Shown here: in pieces, positions 17,378 through 25,651 of the stretch
How positions within the stretch are numbered: position 1 is the first letter of the stretch
Layout of the letters: each line of letters starts with the position of its first letter
Assembly (NCBI GenBank): GCA_047974745.1
Contig: JBKECO010000006.1
Coordinates: 1 to 64,000, forward strand
Source: JBKECO01 sp047974745
GTDB lineage: Bacteria; Bacillota; Clostridia; Lachnospirales; Lachnospiraceae
Length of the DNA: 64,000 nt
Direction of reading: 5' to 3'
Position numbers and translations under genes: made by a program
The notes under the pieces: generated by a model
The model's input: only the letters and a program-made list of their open reading frames with translations
The model's database searches: none
What the model was told of the DNA's origin: nothing

Positions 17378-18310
17378 TTATTCTTCATTTTTATTGAGAT
17401 TAGCCTGAACTCTGCGATATAATTCGTGAGCTGCATTGTAGCCCATCTTCTTCTGTCTATGGTTGATGGCTGCTGCTTCACAGATCACTGCCAGATTACG
17501 GCCCGGACGAATTGGCAGAGAATAGCAAACCACTTTACTGCCTAAATACTCGATATGTTCTTCCTCGAGACCTAATCTGTCATAGTCGTTCTCTTTTTTC
17601 CAGTCTTCTAGTTTTATAACGAAATCGATTTTTTGATTTACTTTAACGCTTTCCACTCCGAACAAGGTCTTAACATCCAGGATTCCAATTCCTCGCAGCT
17701 CGATAAAGTATCTTGTTATATCCGGTGAAGTGCCCATAAGGGTATGTTCATTCACTTTTCGGATCTCCACAACATCATCTGTTACCAAACGGTGACCACG
17801 TTTAATCAGCTCAAGTGCAGCTTCGCTCTTACCAATTCCACTTTCACCGGTAATCAGCAGACCTTCTCCGTAAACATCTACCAGCACTCCATGAATCGTA
17901 ATACATGGTGCGAGTTCTTCATTCAGTGTATAGATCAGTTCAGCCATAAATTCAGATGTACCGCGCTCTGTTCCCATTACAGGAATCTTGCTTTTATTTG
18001 CCTCTGCCAAAAAAGCCTCATCCGGCTGAAAGCCGCGGCTAAAAATTACACAGGGCATATCATACCCTAAGAACTGCCTGTAGATCTCTTCCCTGCGTTC
18101 TTCAGTCTGTCTTTGAAGATATGCATATTCTACCATTCCGATGATCTGTACTCTGTGCTGTTCAAAATGCTCAAAGTAGCCACTAAGCTGTAATGCGGGC
18201 CGATTTACATCGGATAGAACGATACTGCGTTCATCTAAATCCAGATCATTTGTGAAGTTCACAAGATGCATCGATTCTACAATCTTTGATACTTTAACAC
18301 CATCCACCAT
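17378..18310 (-). CDS. hprK: HPr kinase/phosphorylase
   Basis: A 310-residue HprK. The C-terminal catalytic half has the P-loop TGESGIGKS, then TDDVVEI, RGIGILDVK (the HprK signature) and PIRPGRNLAV. It phosphorylates the regulatory serine of HPr and Crh in response to glycolytic metabolites and reverses the reaction, setting CcpA-dependent catabolite control. Its presence 4 kb from the Crh-like gene supports a working Ser-P pathway. RBS AAGGAG seven bases before the ATG. A 9-bp palindrome lies upstream. Confidence 0.95.
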   Translation of the reverse strand: MVDGVKVSKIVESMHLVNFTNDLDLDERSIVLSDVNRPALQLSGYFEHFEQHRVQIIGMVEYAYLQRQTEERREEIYRQFLGYDMPCVIFSRGFQPDEAFLAEANKSKIPVMGTERGTSEFMAELIYTLNEELAPCITIHGVLVDVYGEGLLITGESGIGKSEAALELIKRGHRLVTDDVVEIRKVNEHTLMGTSPDITRYFIELRGIGILDVKTLFGVESVKVNQKIDFVIKLEDWKKENDYDRLGLEEEHIEYLGSKVVCYSLPIRPGRNLAVICEAAAINHRQKKMGYNAAHELYRRVQANLNKNEE

Positions 18311-18380
18311 ATGCTGCTCCTTTTCCTAATTCGGTTTCCATTGTCTGAAACAGGTATATACATTGAATATTATGATATCA

Positions 18381-18402
18381 GGGTCAAAATCCCTTTTGAC
18401 CC
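18381..18402. promoter_or_regulatory. Palindrome upstream of hprK
   Basis: GGGTCAAAA (18381-18389) and TTTTGACCC (18394-18402) are perfect 9-bp arms around four bases, in the 107-nt gap between uvrC and hprK. No T run follows, so it is more like an operator or a structured leader than a terminator. Confidence 0.5.
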
Positions 18403-18417
18403 CTGCATCACATTATA

Positions 18418-20313
18418 TCATAAATCTAAAGGTGCTTCAACAGAGCCAATGTTCTGCGTATGGAAGAAATCAAATACTGATCGTGCACTCTGCTCGGTCA
18501 TCCCATCCGTATTGGCAAGCTCTTCTAAGGTCGCCTTTTTGATAGAGTCGAGAGACTCATATTTTTTCATAAGTGCCTTTCTTCTGGCAGGTCCAATTCC
18601 TTTGATATCATCTAAAATAGAATGGACTTGTCCCTTTGTCCGAAGGCTTCTGTGGTACTCGATCGCAAATCGATGCGCTTCATCCTGAATGCGTGTTATC
18701 AGATGGAATCCTTCTGAATTTTTATCGATCGGAATTTCCTCATTCTGGTAAAACAATCCTCTGGTCCGGTGATGGTCGTCCTTCACCATTCCACAGACCG
18801 GAATATCGATTCCTAATTCCCCCAGAACCGTTAGTGCAATATTGACCTGTCCTCTGCCGCCGTCCATCATGATCAGATCCGGAAATTTCGTAAAGCTTCC
18901 ATAATTCGGATCCTGCTCCTGCTCTTTTAGTTCCTGCAATTCTTCCAGACCATGTGCGAATCGTCTTGTCAGAACTTCTCTCATTGAGGCATAATCATCT
19001 GGACCACTTACCGTCTTTAATCGAAATTTTCGATAATCACTTCTTGCTGGTCTGCCCTTTTCATATACAATCATAGAACCGACTGACTGAAATCCACTGA
19101 TATTAGAAATATCATATGCTTCGATTCGCAGGAGTCTTTCCACGCCGATCAGCTCTGCGATCTGTTTGACGGCTCCGATGGTACGACCTTCTTCTCGTTT
19201 TAGCTTCTCTCGATCTAATTCAAGAATTCGCTCTGCATTCTTTTGAGCCAGCTCGACAAGCTTTTCCTTGGAACCCTTTTGCGGAATATCCAGATAGACC
19301 TTTTGTCCCCTCTTTTTTGCCAGCCATTCAGAGACGACACCAATCTCAGTCAGGCTGTCCGGCAGCATTATATGACGAGGAATGAATGGTGTTCCGGAAT
19401 AATACTGCTCTATGAATGCTGATAAGATCTGACTTCTTGAATTCTCTGAAGCTACCTTCATATAAAAGTGCTCTCTGCCGATCAGCTTTCCATTTCTTAT
19501 AAAGAACACTTGAACCACTGCATCTTGATCGTCACTGGCGAGACCAATAACATCCTTATCTTCTCCGTCTGTGTTGATCATCTTTTGCTTTTGAGCCACC
19601 ATTCGAACATTTTCCAGAAGATCACGAAAGTCCTTTGCCTTCTCAAATTCCATTTGCTCAGATGCATCATACATCTGTTTCTCAAGATCCTTTAATATCT
19701 GCTTGTAATCACCCATTAGAAATTTTATTGCTTTATCCACGCGGTCTCTGTAATCTGATTCACTGATATAGCCCTGACAAGGTGCCATACACTGCTTGAT
19801 ATAGTAATTCAGGCACGGGCGCTCCTTCCCAATATCCTTTGGCAGAACGCGGCTGCAGGTCCGGAGACCATATAATTTATTCATCAGCTCTATGGTTTCT
19901 TTTACTGCGCCGGCATTCGAATAGGGACCGAAATACTTTGATTTATCTTTTTTCATGATCCTGGAAAAAACGACTCTTGGATAAGTCTCATCCACAGTCA
20001 CTTTAATATAAGGATACGTCTTATCATCACGAAGCATCGTGTTGTATTTTGGCTGATACTCTTTAATCAGGTTATTTTCTAGTACCAGGGCTTCCAGTTC
20101 TGTGTCTGTGATAATATATTCGAATCGCTGAATCTGACGGACCATCTGAATCTTCTTTAGTCCTTCATTATAGCTTGCACGAAAATACTGTCTCACTCGC
20201 TTTGTGAGAGAGACAGCCTTTCCAATATAGATTATAGTATCATTTTTATCGTGCATAAGATAAACTCCCGGTTGATCCGGGAGTTTCTTTAATTCTTCTT
20301 CTATCTCAAACAT
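18418..20313 (-). CDS. uvrC: UvrABC excinuclease subunit C
   Basis: A 631-residue UvrC of normal length and architecture. It has an N-terminal GIY-YIG nuclease (GVYLMHDKND to IIYIGKA), the cysteine set CLNYYIKQCMAPC, a UvrB-interacting UVR segment near residues 200-235, an RNase H-like endonuclease domain (IEAYDISNISG, LIMMDGGRGQ) and C-terminal helix-hairpin-helix motifs (LDDIKGIGPARRKALM). It makes both incisions in nucleotide excision repair. It starts ten bases after ftsH with a GAGGATG site. Confidence 0.96.
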   Translation of the reverse strand: MFEIEEELKKLPDQPGVYLMHDKNDTIIYIGKAVSLTKRVRQYFRASYNEGLKKIQMVRQIQRFEYIITDTELEALVLENNLIKEYQPKYNTMLRDDKTYPYIKVTVDETYPRVVFSRIMKKDKSKYFGPYSNAGAVKETIELMNKLYGLRTCSRVLPKDIGKERPCLNYYIKQCMAPCQGYISESDYRDRVDKAIKFLMGDYKQILKDLEKQMYDASEQMEFEKAKDFRDLLENVRMVAQKQKMINTDGEDKDVIGLASDDQDAVVQVFFIRNGKLIGREHFYMKVASENSRSQILSAFIEQYYSGTPFIPRHIMLPDSLTEIGVVSEWLAKKRGQKVYLDIPQKGSKEKLVELAQKNAERILELDREKLKREEGRTIGAVKQIAELIGVERLLRIEAYDISNISGFQSVGSMIVYEKGRPARSDYRKFRLKTVSGPDDYASMREVLTRRFAHGLEELQELKEQEQDPNYGSFTKFPDLIMMDGGRGQVNIALTVLGELGIDIPVCGMVKDDHHRTRGLFYQNEEIPIDKNSEGFHLITRIQDEAHRFAIEYHRSLRTKGQVHSILDDIKGIGPARRKALMKKYESLDSIKKATLEELANTDGMTEQSARSVFDFFHTQNIGSVEAPLDL

Positions 20314-20322
20314 ACATCCTCA

Positions 20323-22344
20323 CTATTTTGATTCTGTCACGTCCTCTTCCACATCAGACTCGGGGCTGTTTTCAATTTGATTTTCAGCTGCGACTTCTTC
20401 TGCTTTTGTCTCGGAGCTGTTTTCAATCTGTTTTACTGGCACGACCGGCTCAGGTATGCCCTTGAGTTCACGGAATATTTTCATGAATTCTTTACCTGTA
20501 ATCGTTTCATGCTCAAATAGGTATTCGGAAACTTTATCCAGAACCTCCTTATCATCCTGAAGCATCTGTTTTGCTTTAGCGTAGGAGTCCGTTATGATCT
20601 TGAGAACCTCACGGTCAATTTCTGCCGCTGTTTCATCTGCACAGTCCATGGCAGCTCTTCCATCGAGGTATTGATTTTCTACGGTTACAAGTCCCATCAT
20701 ACCAAATTTCTCAGACATACCGAATCTGGTAATCATAGCCTTTGCGATTTTTGTTGCCTGCTCTATATCGTTTGCAGCTCCACTGGTGATGGATCCAAAT
20801 TTTACGTCTTCTGCTGCTCGTCCACCCATATATACTACAATCCTGGCAAGCAGTTGTTCTTTTGTATCCAGGAACTTCTCTTCCTCCGGTGTCTGTAATG
20901 TATAACCAAGGGCTCCCATTGTTCTTGGGACGATCGTTATCTTTTGCACTGGCTCTGTGTTTTTCTGAAGTGCCGTTACCATTGCATGTCCCACTTCATG
21001 ATAGGCTACGATTCTTCTTTCTTTCTCACTCATTGCCCGGTCTTTCTTCTCTTTTCCACCAACAGCAACAAGTTCGAATGCCTCAAACAAGTCTTCCTGA
21101 CTTACAAATTTACGATTATTTTTCACTGCATTGATCGCTGCCTCATTGATCATATTTGCAAGATCTGACCCAACAAGACCAGCTGTTGCAAGTGCAATGG
21201 CGTCAAGATCCACAGATTCATCCATCATAACATCCTTGGCATGTACCTTGAGAACCTCAAGGCGTCCCTTTTGATCTGGACGGTCTACTATAATTCGCCG
21301 GTCGAATCGACCTGGACGAAGCAGTGCTTTATCTAAGACCTCTGGGCGATTCGTTGCTGCTAAGATCAAAAGTCCTTTGGAGGTATCAAATCCATCCATC
21401 TCAGCAAGCAGCTGATTCAGTGTCTGCTCTCGCTCGTCATTTCCTCCGCCAAAACGCGAATCTCTGCTCTTACCAATCGCATCGATCTCATCTATAAATA
21501 TAATACATGGTGCCTGTTTCTGAGCTTCTTTGAACAGATCTCGAACTCTGGAAGCTCCCACGCCAACGAACATCTCGACAAAATCAGAGCCCGCCAGTGA
21601 AAAGAATGGCACCTTTGCTTCTCCGGCAACCGCTTTTGCTAATAATGTCTTACCCGTTCCTGGCGGTCCCACCAGCAAGGCTCCCTTCGGCAGCTTCGCA
21701 CCGATCTGGGCATATTTTTGCGGATTATGAAGAAAATCTACGACCTCTACCAGAGAATCCTTTGCTTCATCCTGACCTGCAACATCCTTAAATGTCACAC
21801 CGGTCGTCTTTTCAACATATACCTTTGCATTGCTCTTTCCAACACCCATCATTCCGCTGCCACTTCCCATTCTTCTCATAAGAACCCCCATGAGAATCCA
21901 GATGATAGCGATAGGAATGATAAAACTGAGTATATTTGCGATCCATGTGGATGTATTATCTGGAATATACCCATTGATCTCCACACCATTGGCATCCAGC
22001 AAAGGAACTAGCTCCGTACTCGTATCCATTCCGGGAATCATTCCAGTATAATACGTAACAGTATATGGCACATCTTCATCCGTCTCAACGGCCTTTGGCA
22101 CGATATCGATCTGTGATGCAGTGAAGCTGACCGACTCGATCTCATCATTTTCGACCATTTCAATAAACTTCGTATAAGATATCTTCTGCGTGGCAATCTG
22201 ATTGAACTGATTGGAAAGCAGGCTCATTACAAAGAGGGCAACAAGGGATACCATAATAAAGGTCAGCATTATCTGACCGTTTTTATTATTTTTATTATCA
22301 TTTCCATTATCATTTTTGTTATTGTCTGGTTCCTGATTACTCAT
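20323..22344 (-). CDS. ftsH: ATP-dependent zinc metalloprotease FtsH
   Basis: A 673-residue membrane protease. It has an Asn/Asp-rich N-terminus, a membrane helix near 27-45, an extracytoplasmic domain, a second helix near 134-155, an AAA domain (Walker A GPPGTGKT, Walker B IIFIDEIDAIG) and the peptidase motif HEVGH. The acidic C-terminal tail contains a repeated QIENS-type element. It degrades membrane and short-lived cytoplasmic proteins. RBS GGAGGATG. It is the promoter-proximal gene of the minus-strand series. Confidence 0.96.
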   Translation of the reverse strand: MSNQEPDNNKNDNGNDNKNNKNGQIMLTFIMVSLVALFVMSLLSNQFNQIATQKISYTKFIEMVENDEIESVSFTASQIDIVPKAVETDEDVPYTVTYYTGMIPGMDTSTELVPLLDANGVEINGYIPDNTSTWIANILSFIIPIAIIWILMGVLMRRMGSGSGMMGVGKSNAKVYVEKTTGVTFKDVAGQDEAKDSLVEVVDFLHNPQKYAQIGAKLPKGALLVGPPGTGKTLLAKAVAGEAKVPFFSLAGSDFVEMFVGVGASRVRDLFKEAQKQAPCIIFIDEIDAIGKSRDSRFGGGNDEREQTLNQLLAEMDGFDTSKGLLILAATNRPEVLDKALLRPGRFDRRIIVDRPDQKGRLEVLKVHAKDVMMDESVDLDAIALATAGLVGSDLANMINEAAINAVKNNRKFVSQEDLFEAFELVAVGGKEKKDRAMSEKERRIVAYHEVGHAMVTALQKNTEPVQKITIVPRTMGALGYTLQTPEEEKFLDTKEQLLARIVVYMGGRAAEDVKFGSITSGAANDIEQATKIAKAMITRFGMSEKFGMMGLVTVENQYLDGRAAMDCADETAAEIDREVLKIITDSYAKAKQMLQDDKEVLDKVSEYLFEHETITGKEFMKIFRELKGIPEPVVPVKQIENSSETKAEEVAAENQIENSPESDVEEDVTESK

Positions 22345-22429
22345 TTTTCATCCTCCAAAAGAACTCCGATCTGTCTCTGAATTCTTTTAACTAAAATATA
22401 TAGTGCAAAAATATGACTATTTTAGTATT

Positions 22430-22458
22430 ATTATAGGTGTTCATACTTTCAAAAGCAA
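22430..22458 (-). promoter_or_regulatory. Promoter of ftsH
   Basis: Minus strand: TTGCTT (22453-22458), 17-bp spacer, TATAAT (22430-22435), 85 nt before the ftsH start. On the other strand a TATAAT at 22556-22561 may serve pyrG, although its -35 is poor. Confidence 0.65.
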
Positions 22459-22621
22459 GATGACATTATCCTCTTTTTCTAAAGTTTTTCTAAATTAGTT
22501 TCCCTGAATAAAGTGAAATATCTAATATGTACTGGATTTCTAGATTTTAAAGTTGTATAATAATTTGGTTATTGTAAAAATAAAACCCATGAAATTTTCA
22601 TATAAATAAGGAGGAGACCCT

Positions 22622-24229
22622 ATGCCTGTTAAATATGTATTCGTCACTGGCGGTGTCGTTTCAGGTCTTGGAAAAGGTATTACAGCTGCATCACTTGGAC
22701 GTTTATTAAAGGCTCGTGGCTACAAAGTCACAATGCAGAAATTCGACCCTTACATCAATATCGACCCTGGAACCATGAATCCAATTCAGCACGGAGAGGT
22801 TTTCGTTACAGATGATGGAGCAGAAACTGACCTGGATCTGGGTCATTATGAGCGATTTATTGATGAAAGTCTGACTAAAAATTCCAATGTTACAACAGGA
22901 AAGATCTACTGGAGCGTTCTGCAAAAAGAACGACGCGGTGATTTTGGCGGTGGGACCGTTCAAGTCATTCCTCACATCACGAACGAAATCAAAAATCGTT
23001 TTTATCGAAATTTTACTACAGATGAAACTCACATCGCTATCATTGAAGTGGGTGGTACTGTTGGCGATATCGAAAGCCAGCCTTTTCTGGAAGCGATCCG
23101 CCAATTCCAGCATGATGTCGGCCGTGAAAATGCTATGCTGATCCATGTGACTCTAATTCCATATATCAAAGCTTCCGGCGAACTGAAAACAAAGCCGACC
23201 CAGGCAAGTGTAAAGGATCTTCAGGGCATGGGTATTCAGCCGGATGTTATTGTTTGCCGGTCCGAACACCCTCTCGATCAAGGACTTAAGGACAAGATTG
23301 CATTGTTTTGCAATGTCCCAAATCACCATGTACTTCAAAATCTGGACGTTGAATATCTATATGAGGCACCACTTGCAATGGAAAAAGAAGATCTTGCGAC
23401 CGTTGCATGTGATTGTCTGAAACTGCCCTGCCCGGATCCAGATCTTTCTGACTGGGTGGAGATGGTAGAGAATCTCCGAAATCCTGATAAAGAAGTCAAT
23501 ATCGCTCTTGTGGGAAAATACACACAGCTTCACGATGCATATATTTCTGTTGTAGAAGCCTTAAAGCATGGTGGTATTGTAAGCCGTGCAACAGTCAATA
23601 TAAACTGGGTGGACTCTGAGATGCTTACTGAGAGTAATGTTTCTGAGATGTTAAAGAATATGCATGGCATTATCGTACCTGGCGGATTCGGAGATCGAGG
23701 CGTAGAGGGTATGATCACAGCTGCGAAATATTCCCGAGTGAACAAAATCCCTTATCTGGGTCTTTGTCTTGGAATGCAAGTTGCGATCATTGAATTCGCA
23801 CGCAGCGTTTGTGGTTTTCATGATGCACACAGCATCGAACTGGATCCGCAGACAACGCACCCTGTCATCTCACTGATGCCAGATCAGGACGGTGTGGAGG
23901 ATATTGGCGGTACACTTCGGCTCGGTTCCTACCCTTGTGCTTTGGAAAAAGGTTCCAAAGCTCAGGAGCTATATGGTGCAGAACTGATACACGAAAGACA
24001 TCGTCACAGATATGAAGTGAATAATGATTTCAGATCGATACTGACACAAAAAGGACTGCGTCTTTGTGGTATCTCACCTGATGGCAGAATCGTTGAAATG
24101 ATTGAAAATCCAGAGCACCCGTGGTTCCTTGCGACACAGGCTCATCCTGAGCTGAAGTCCCGACCGAACAGACCACACCCACTCTTTAAAGGCTTTATTG
24201 ATGCTGCGATACGCCAGCTATCACTATAA
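22622..24229 (+). CDS. pyrG: CTP synthase
   Basis: A 535-residue CTP synthase. The N-terminal amidoligase domain begins with VFVTGGVVSGLGKG and contains DPYINIDPGTMNP. The C-terminal class I glutamine amidotransferase has the nucleophile motif GLCLGMQ and the HPE triad end. It converts UTP to CTP with glutamine as nitrogen donor. RBS AAGGAGGAG. It is a single plus-strand gene divergent from ftsH and closed by a strong terminator. Confidence 0.97.
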   Translation: MPVKYVFVTGGVVSGLGKGITAASLGRLLKARGYKVTMQKFDPYINIDPGTMNPIQHGEVFVTDDGAETDLDLGHYERFIDESLTKNSNVTTGKIYWSVLQKERRGDFGGGTVQVIPHITNEIKNRFYRNFTTDETHIAIIEVGGTVGDIESQPFLEAIRQFQHDVGRENAMLIHVTLIPYIKASGELKTKPTQASVKDLQGMGIQPDVIVCRSEHPLDQGLKDKIALFCNVPNHHVLQNLDVEYLYEAPLAMEKEDLATVACDCLKLPCPDPDLSDWVEMVENLRNPDKEVNIALVGKYTQLHDAYISVVEALKHGGIVSRATVNINWVDSEMLTESNVSEMLKNMHGIIVPGGFGDRGVEGMITAAKYSRVNKIPYLGLCLGMQVAIIEFARSVCGFHDAHSIELDPQTTHPVISLMPDQDGVEDIGGTLRLGSYPCALEKGSKAQELYGAELIHERHRHRYEVNNDFRSILTQKGLRLCGISPDGRIVEMIENPEHPWFLATQAHPELKSRPNRPHPLFKGFIDAAIRQLSL

Positions 24230-24245
24230 TTTACATTAAGAACAA

Positions 24246-24280
24246 AAGGAAGGAGCAGAAGCCTGCTCCTTCCTTTTTTT
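24246..24280. terminator. Terminator between pyrG and the DUF6472 gene
   Basis: AAGGAAGGAGCAG pairs with CTGCTCCTTCCTT, a 13-bp stem, with a T run on the plus strand and A residues on the other side. It ends pyrG and can also stop the convergent minus-strand unit. Confidence 0.92.
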
Positions 24281-24293
24281 GCTATTCTATTTG

Positions 24294-24470
24294 TTACATC
24301 TGGTGCTTTACCACCAGATATTCATCCCCATTCTTAAAGTATGGGCAGCTTTTATATGTGGAATCTAAAAATCTGGCCATCTCATCCTCATCCAGACTGA
24401 CAGAACAAAAGTATTCCTCCATCTCCTCATCATATGCATTGTACATACAGTTATCACAATCCATATACAT
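24294..24470 (-). CDS. Small Cys-containing protein, DUF6472 type
   Basis: A 58-residue open frame beginning MYMDCDNCMYNAYD and ending YLVVKHQM. It has a CDNC pair at the N-terminus (Cys5, Cys8), a third Cys at 22 and a fourth in KSCPYF (Cys42), so four cysteines could form a small zinc- or iron-binding site. The acidic composition and motif order resemble the short DUF6472 family common in Lachnospiraceae; function is unknown. A GGGGGTCGAG leader precedes the ATG. It starts 14 nt after the NYN/LOTUS gene stop, so the two are very likely cotranscribed. Confidence 0.82.
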   Translation of the reverse strand: MYMDCDNCMYNAYDEEMEEYFCSVSLDEDEMARFLDSTYKSCPYFKNGDEYLVVKHQM

Positions 24471-24484
24471 ATTTTCTCGACCCC

Positions 24485-25465
24485 CTACTTCTTTCCTTTT
24501 TTTGATGTACCGTGAGATCGTTTTTCCGTTACGGCAGATGCAGGCTCCGTTTTGTCATTGATATGAACCCGCTTTGTATTCCCCTGAGTCACGATCAAAA
24601 GTCCTACAATACTGGACACCAACTTCTGCCATGAGGAATATCCATACTCCTGCACTTTGAAATTCGGATAACGATTATGAAGGTGCTGTCCTAAAAGTCC
24701 TAGGTCTATTCCCTTGCTAGCGCAGGACTTCACTTCATTTACAATGAATTTTTGAAGATCTTCCATAGGGAGTGCATTCTGTTTCAGACTTACATAATAA
24801 GAATTTTCGATCTTTGTCAGAACAAAGGAATCCATTTCCTCAAGAAATTTGGACAGAGAGCTATATCCATAATTTCTGACATCAAAATCAGAATATTTCT
24901 TTACCAGAGAGCTTCCCACTTCCCCTAATCCTGTTTTCCTTCCGCTGTTCTCATTTGCGAGCACCAGTTCTGCAATGGCTTCTTCTATTTTTTTGGAAGA
25001 AATATTTTCTTTGACTTCGTCTTCATTTCCTGTTTCCAGCAAAATTTCCAGATTTGTAAAAATTGAGCAGGCTGCCTTAAAAGACTTTGGTGTTTTCGTT
25101 TCGCCCATTCCAATGACATCCATCCCCGACTCCCTCAGTCGCGTGGCCAGCCTTGTAAAATCTCCATCGCTGGATACAAGACAGAATCCATCAAGATGTC
25201 CGGTATACAAGATATCCATCGCATCTATGATCAACGCTGAGTCCGTTGCATTTTTTCCTACGGTATTGCTGAACTGCTGAATAGGAGTGATTGAATGCCC
25301 CAGAAGCTCCTCTCTCCATTTTGATGCCTGATTGCTTGTCCAGTCTCCATAGATTCGTTTATATGTTACAACACCATACTTCGTCATCTCATCGAGGATC
25401 GCAGCAATATATTTTGCTGACACGTTATCCGAATCGATCAATACGGCATAATGTTTATCTTCCAT
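24485..25465 (-). CDS. NYN-domain protein with two OST-HTH/LOTUS-like domains
   Basis: A 326-residue protein. Residues 1-145 form a NYN (PIN-like) nuclease domain with acidic positions in AVLIDSDNVS, KNATDSALIIDAMD and VSSDGDFTRLATRLRE. Two similar segments follow (about 155-225 and 235-300), each ending GYSS-x-x-K/Q-L, matching OST-HTH/LOTUS RNA-binding domains. The tail is basic. LabA-like NYN proteins with LOTUS domains are predicted RNA-binding or RNA-cleaving proteins, comparable in plan to animal MARF1. RBS AGGAGG. A 9-bp palindrome lies directly upstream. The bacterial function is not established. Confidence 0.86.
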   Translation of the reverse strand: MEDKHYAVLIDSDNVSAKYIAAILDEMTKYGVVTYKRIYGDWTSNQASKWREELLGHSITPIQQFSNTVGKNATDSALIIDAMDILYTGHLDGFCLVSSDGDFTRLATRLRESGMDVIGMGETKTPKSFKAACSIFTNLEILLETGNEDEVKENISSKKIEEAIAELVLANENSGRKTGLGEVGSSLVKKYSDFDVRNYGYSSLSKFLEEMDSFVLTKIENSYYVSLKQNALPMEDLQKFIVNEVKSCASKGIDLGLLGQHLHNRYPNFKVQEYGYSSWQKLVSSIVGLLIVTQGNTKRVHINDKTEPASAVTEKRSHGTSKKGKK

Positions 25466-25479
25466 TTTTACCTCCTGTT

Positions 25480-25500
25480 GTCAGATGATTGTCATCTGAC
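25480..25500. promoter_or_regulatory. Palindrome at the NYN/traX divergent promoter
   Basis: GTCAGATGA (25480-25488) and TCATCTGAC (25492-25500) are perfect arms around TTG. It overlaps the -35 of the traX promoter and lies just upstream of the NYN ribosome binding site, so it is a good operator candidate. Confidence 0.6.
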
Positions 25501-25517
25501 TTTGTTTTCGTTATAAT
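25489..25517 (+). promoter_or_regulatory. Promoter toward traX
   Basis: TTGTCA (25489-25494), 17-bp spacer, TATAAT (25512-25517). A near-consensus vegetative promoter reading through the repeat region into the TraX gene. Confidence 0.7.
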
Positions 25518-25537
25518 ACATTTGATTACAGTGCCAA
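25510..25537 (-). promoter_or_regulatory. Promoter toward the NYN gene
   Basis: Minus strand: TTGGCA (25532-25537), 16-bp spacer, TATAAC (25510-25515). The -10 boxes of the two divergent promoters overlap, so they probably compete. Confidence 0.5.
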
Positions 25538-25591
25538 AAGTGTTTCGCCACGTCATGCTTGCATGTAAGTGGTAGTAACACTTTATGGCAC
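25531..25591 (+). repeat. Large imperfect hairpin upstream of traX
   Basis: GTGCCAAAAGTGTT (25531-25544) pairs with AACACTTTATGGCAC (25577-25591) apart from one mismatch or bulge. Inside it, CCAC/GTGG and CATGC/GCATG continue the pairing to a TT apex. This resembles a palindromic repeat unit (REP- or MITE-like) placed in the 5' leader of traX. Confidence 0.6.
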
Positions 25592-25639
25592 GCCCCACAA
25601 TGAGGTGGCAGTAATACTTTATGGCACGCCCCACAATGA
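25568..25639 (+). repeat. Tandem duplication, two 36-bp units
   Basis: Units 25568-25603 and 25604-25639 are identical over the last 21 bases or more (TTTATGGCACGCCCCACAAT core) and differ at three or four positions near their starts. They end 12 nt before the traX start codon, so the second copy abuts its ribosome binding site. Confidence 0.85.
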
Positions 25640-25651
25640 AAGGAATATTTC

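Noticed and set aside
25480..25505. Plus-strand intrinsic terminator (palindrome then TTTGTTTT)
   Set aside because: No plus-strand gene lies upstream, and a near-consensus promoter overlaps the palindrome, so a regulatory site is more likely.
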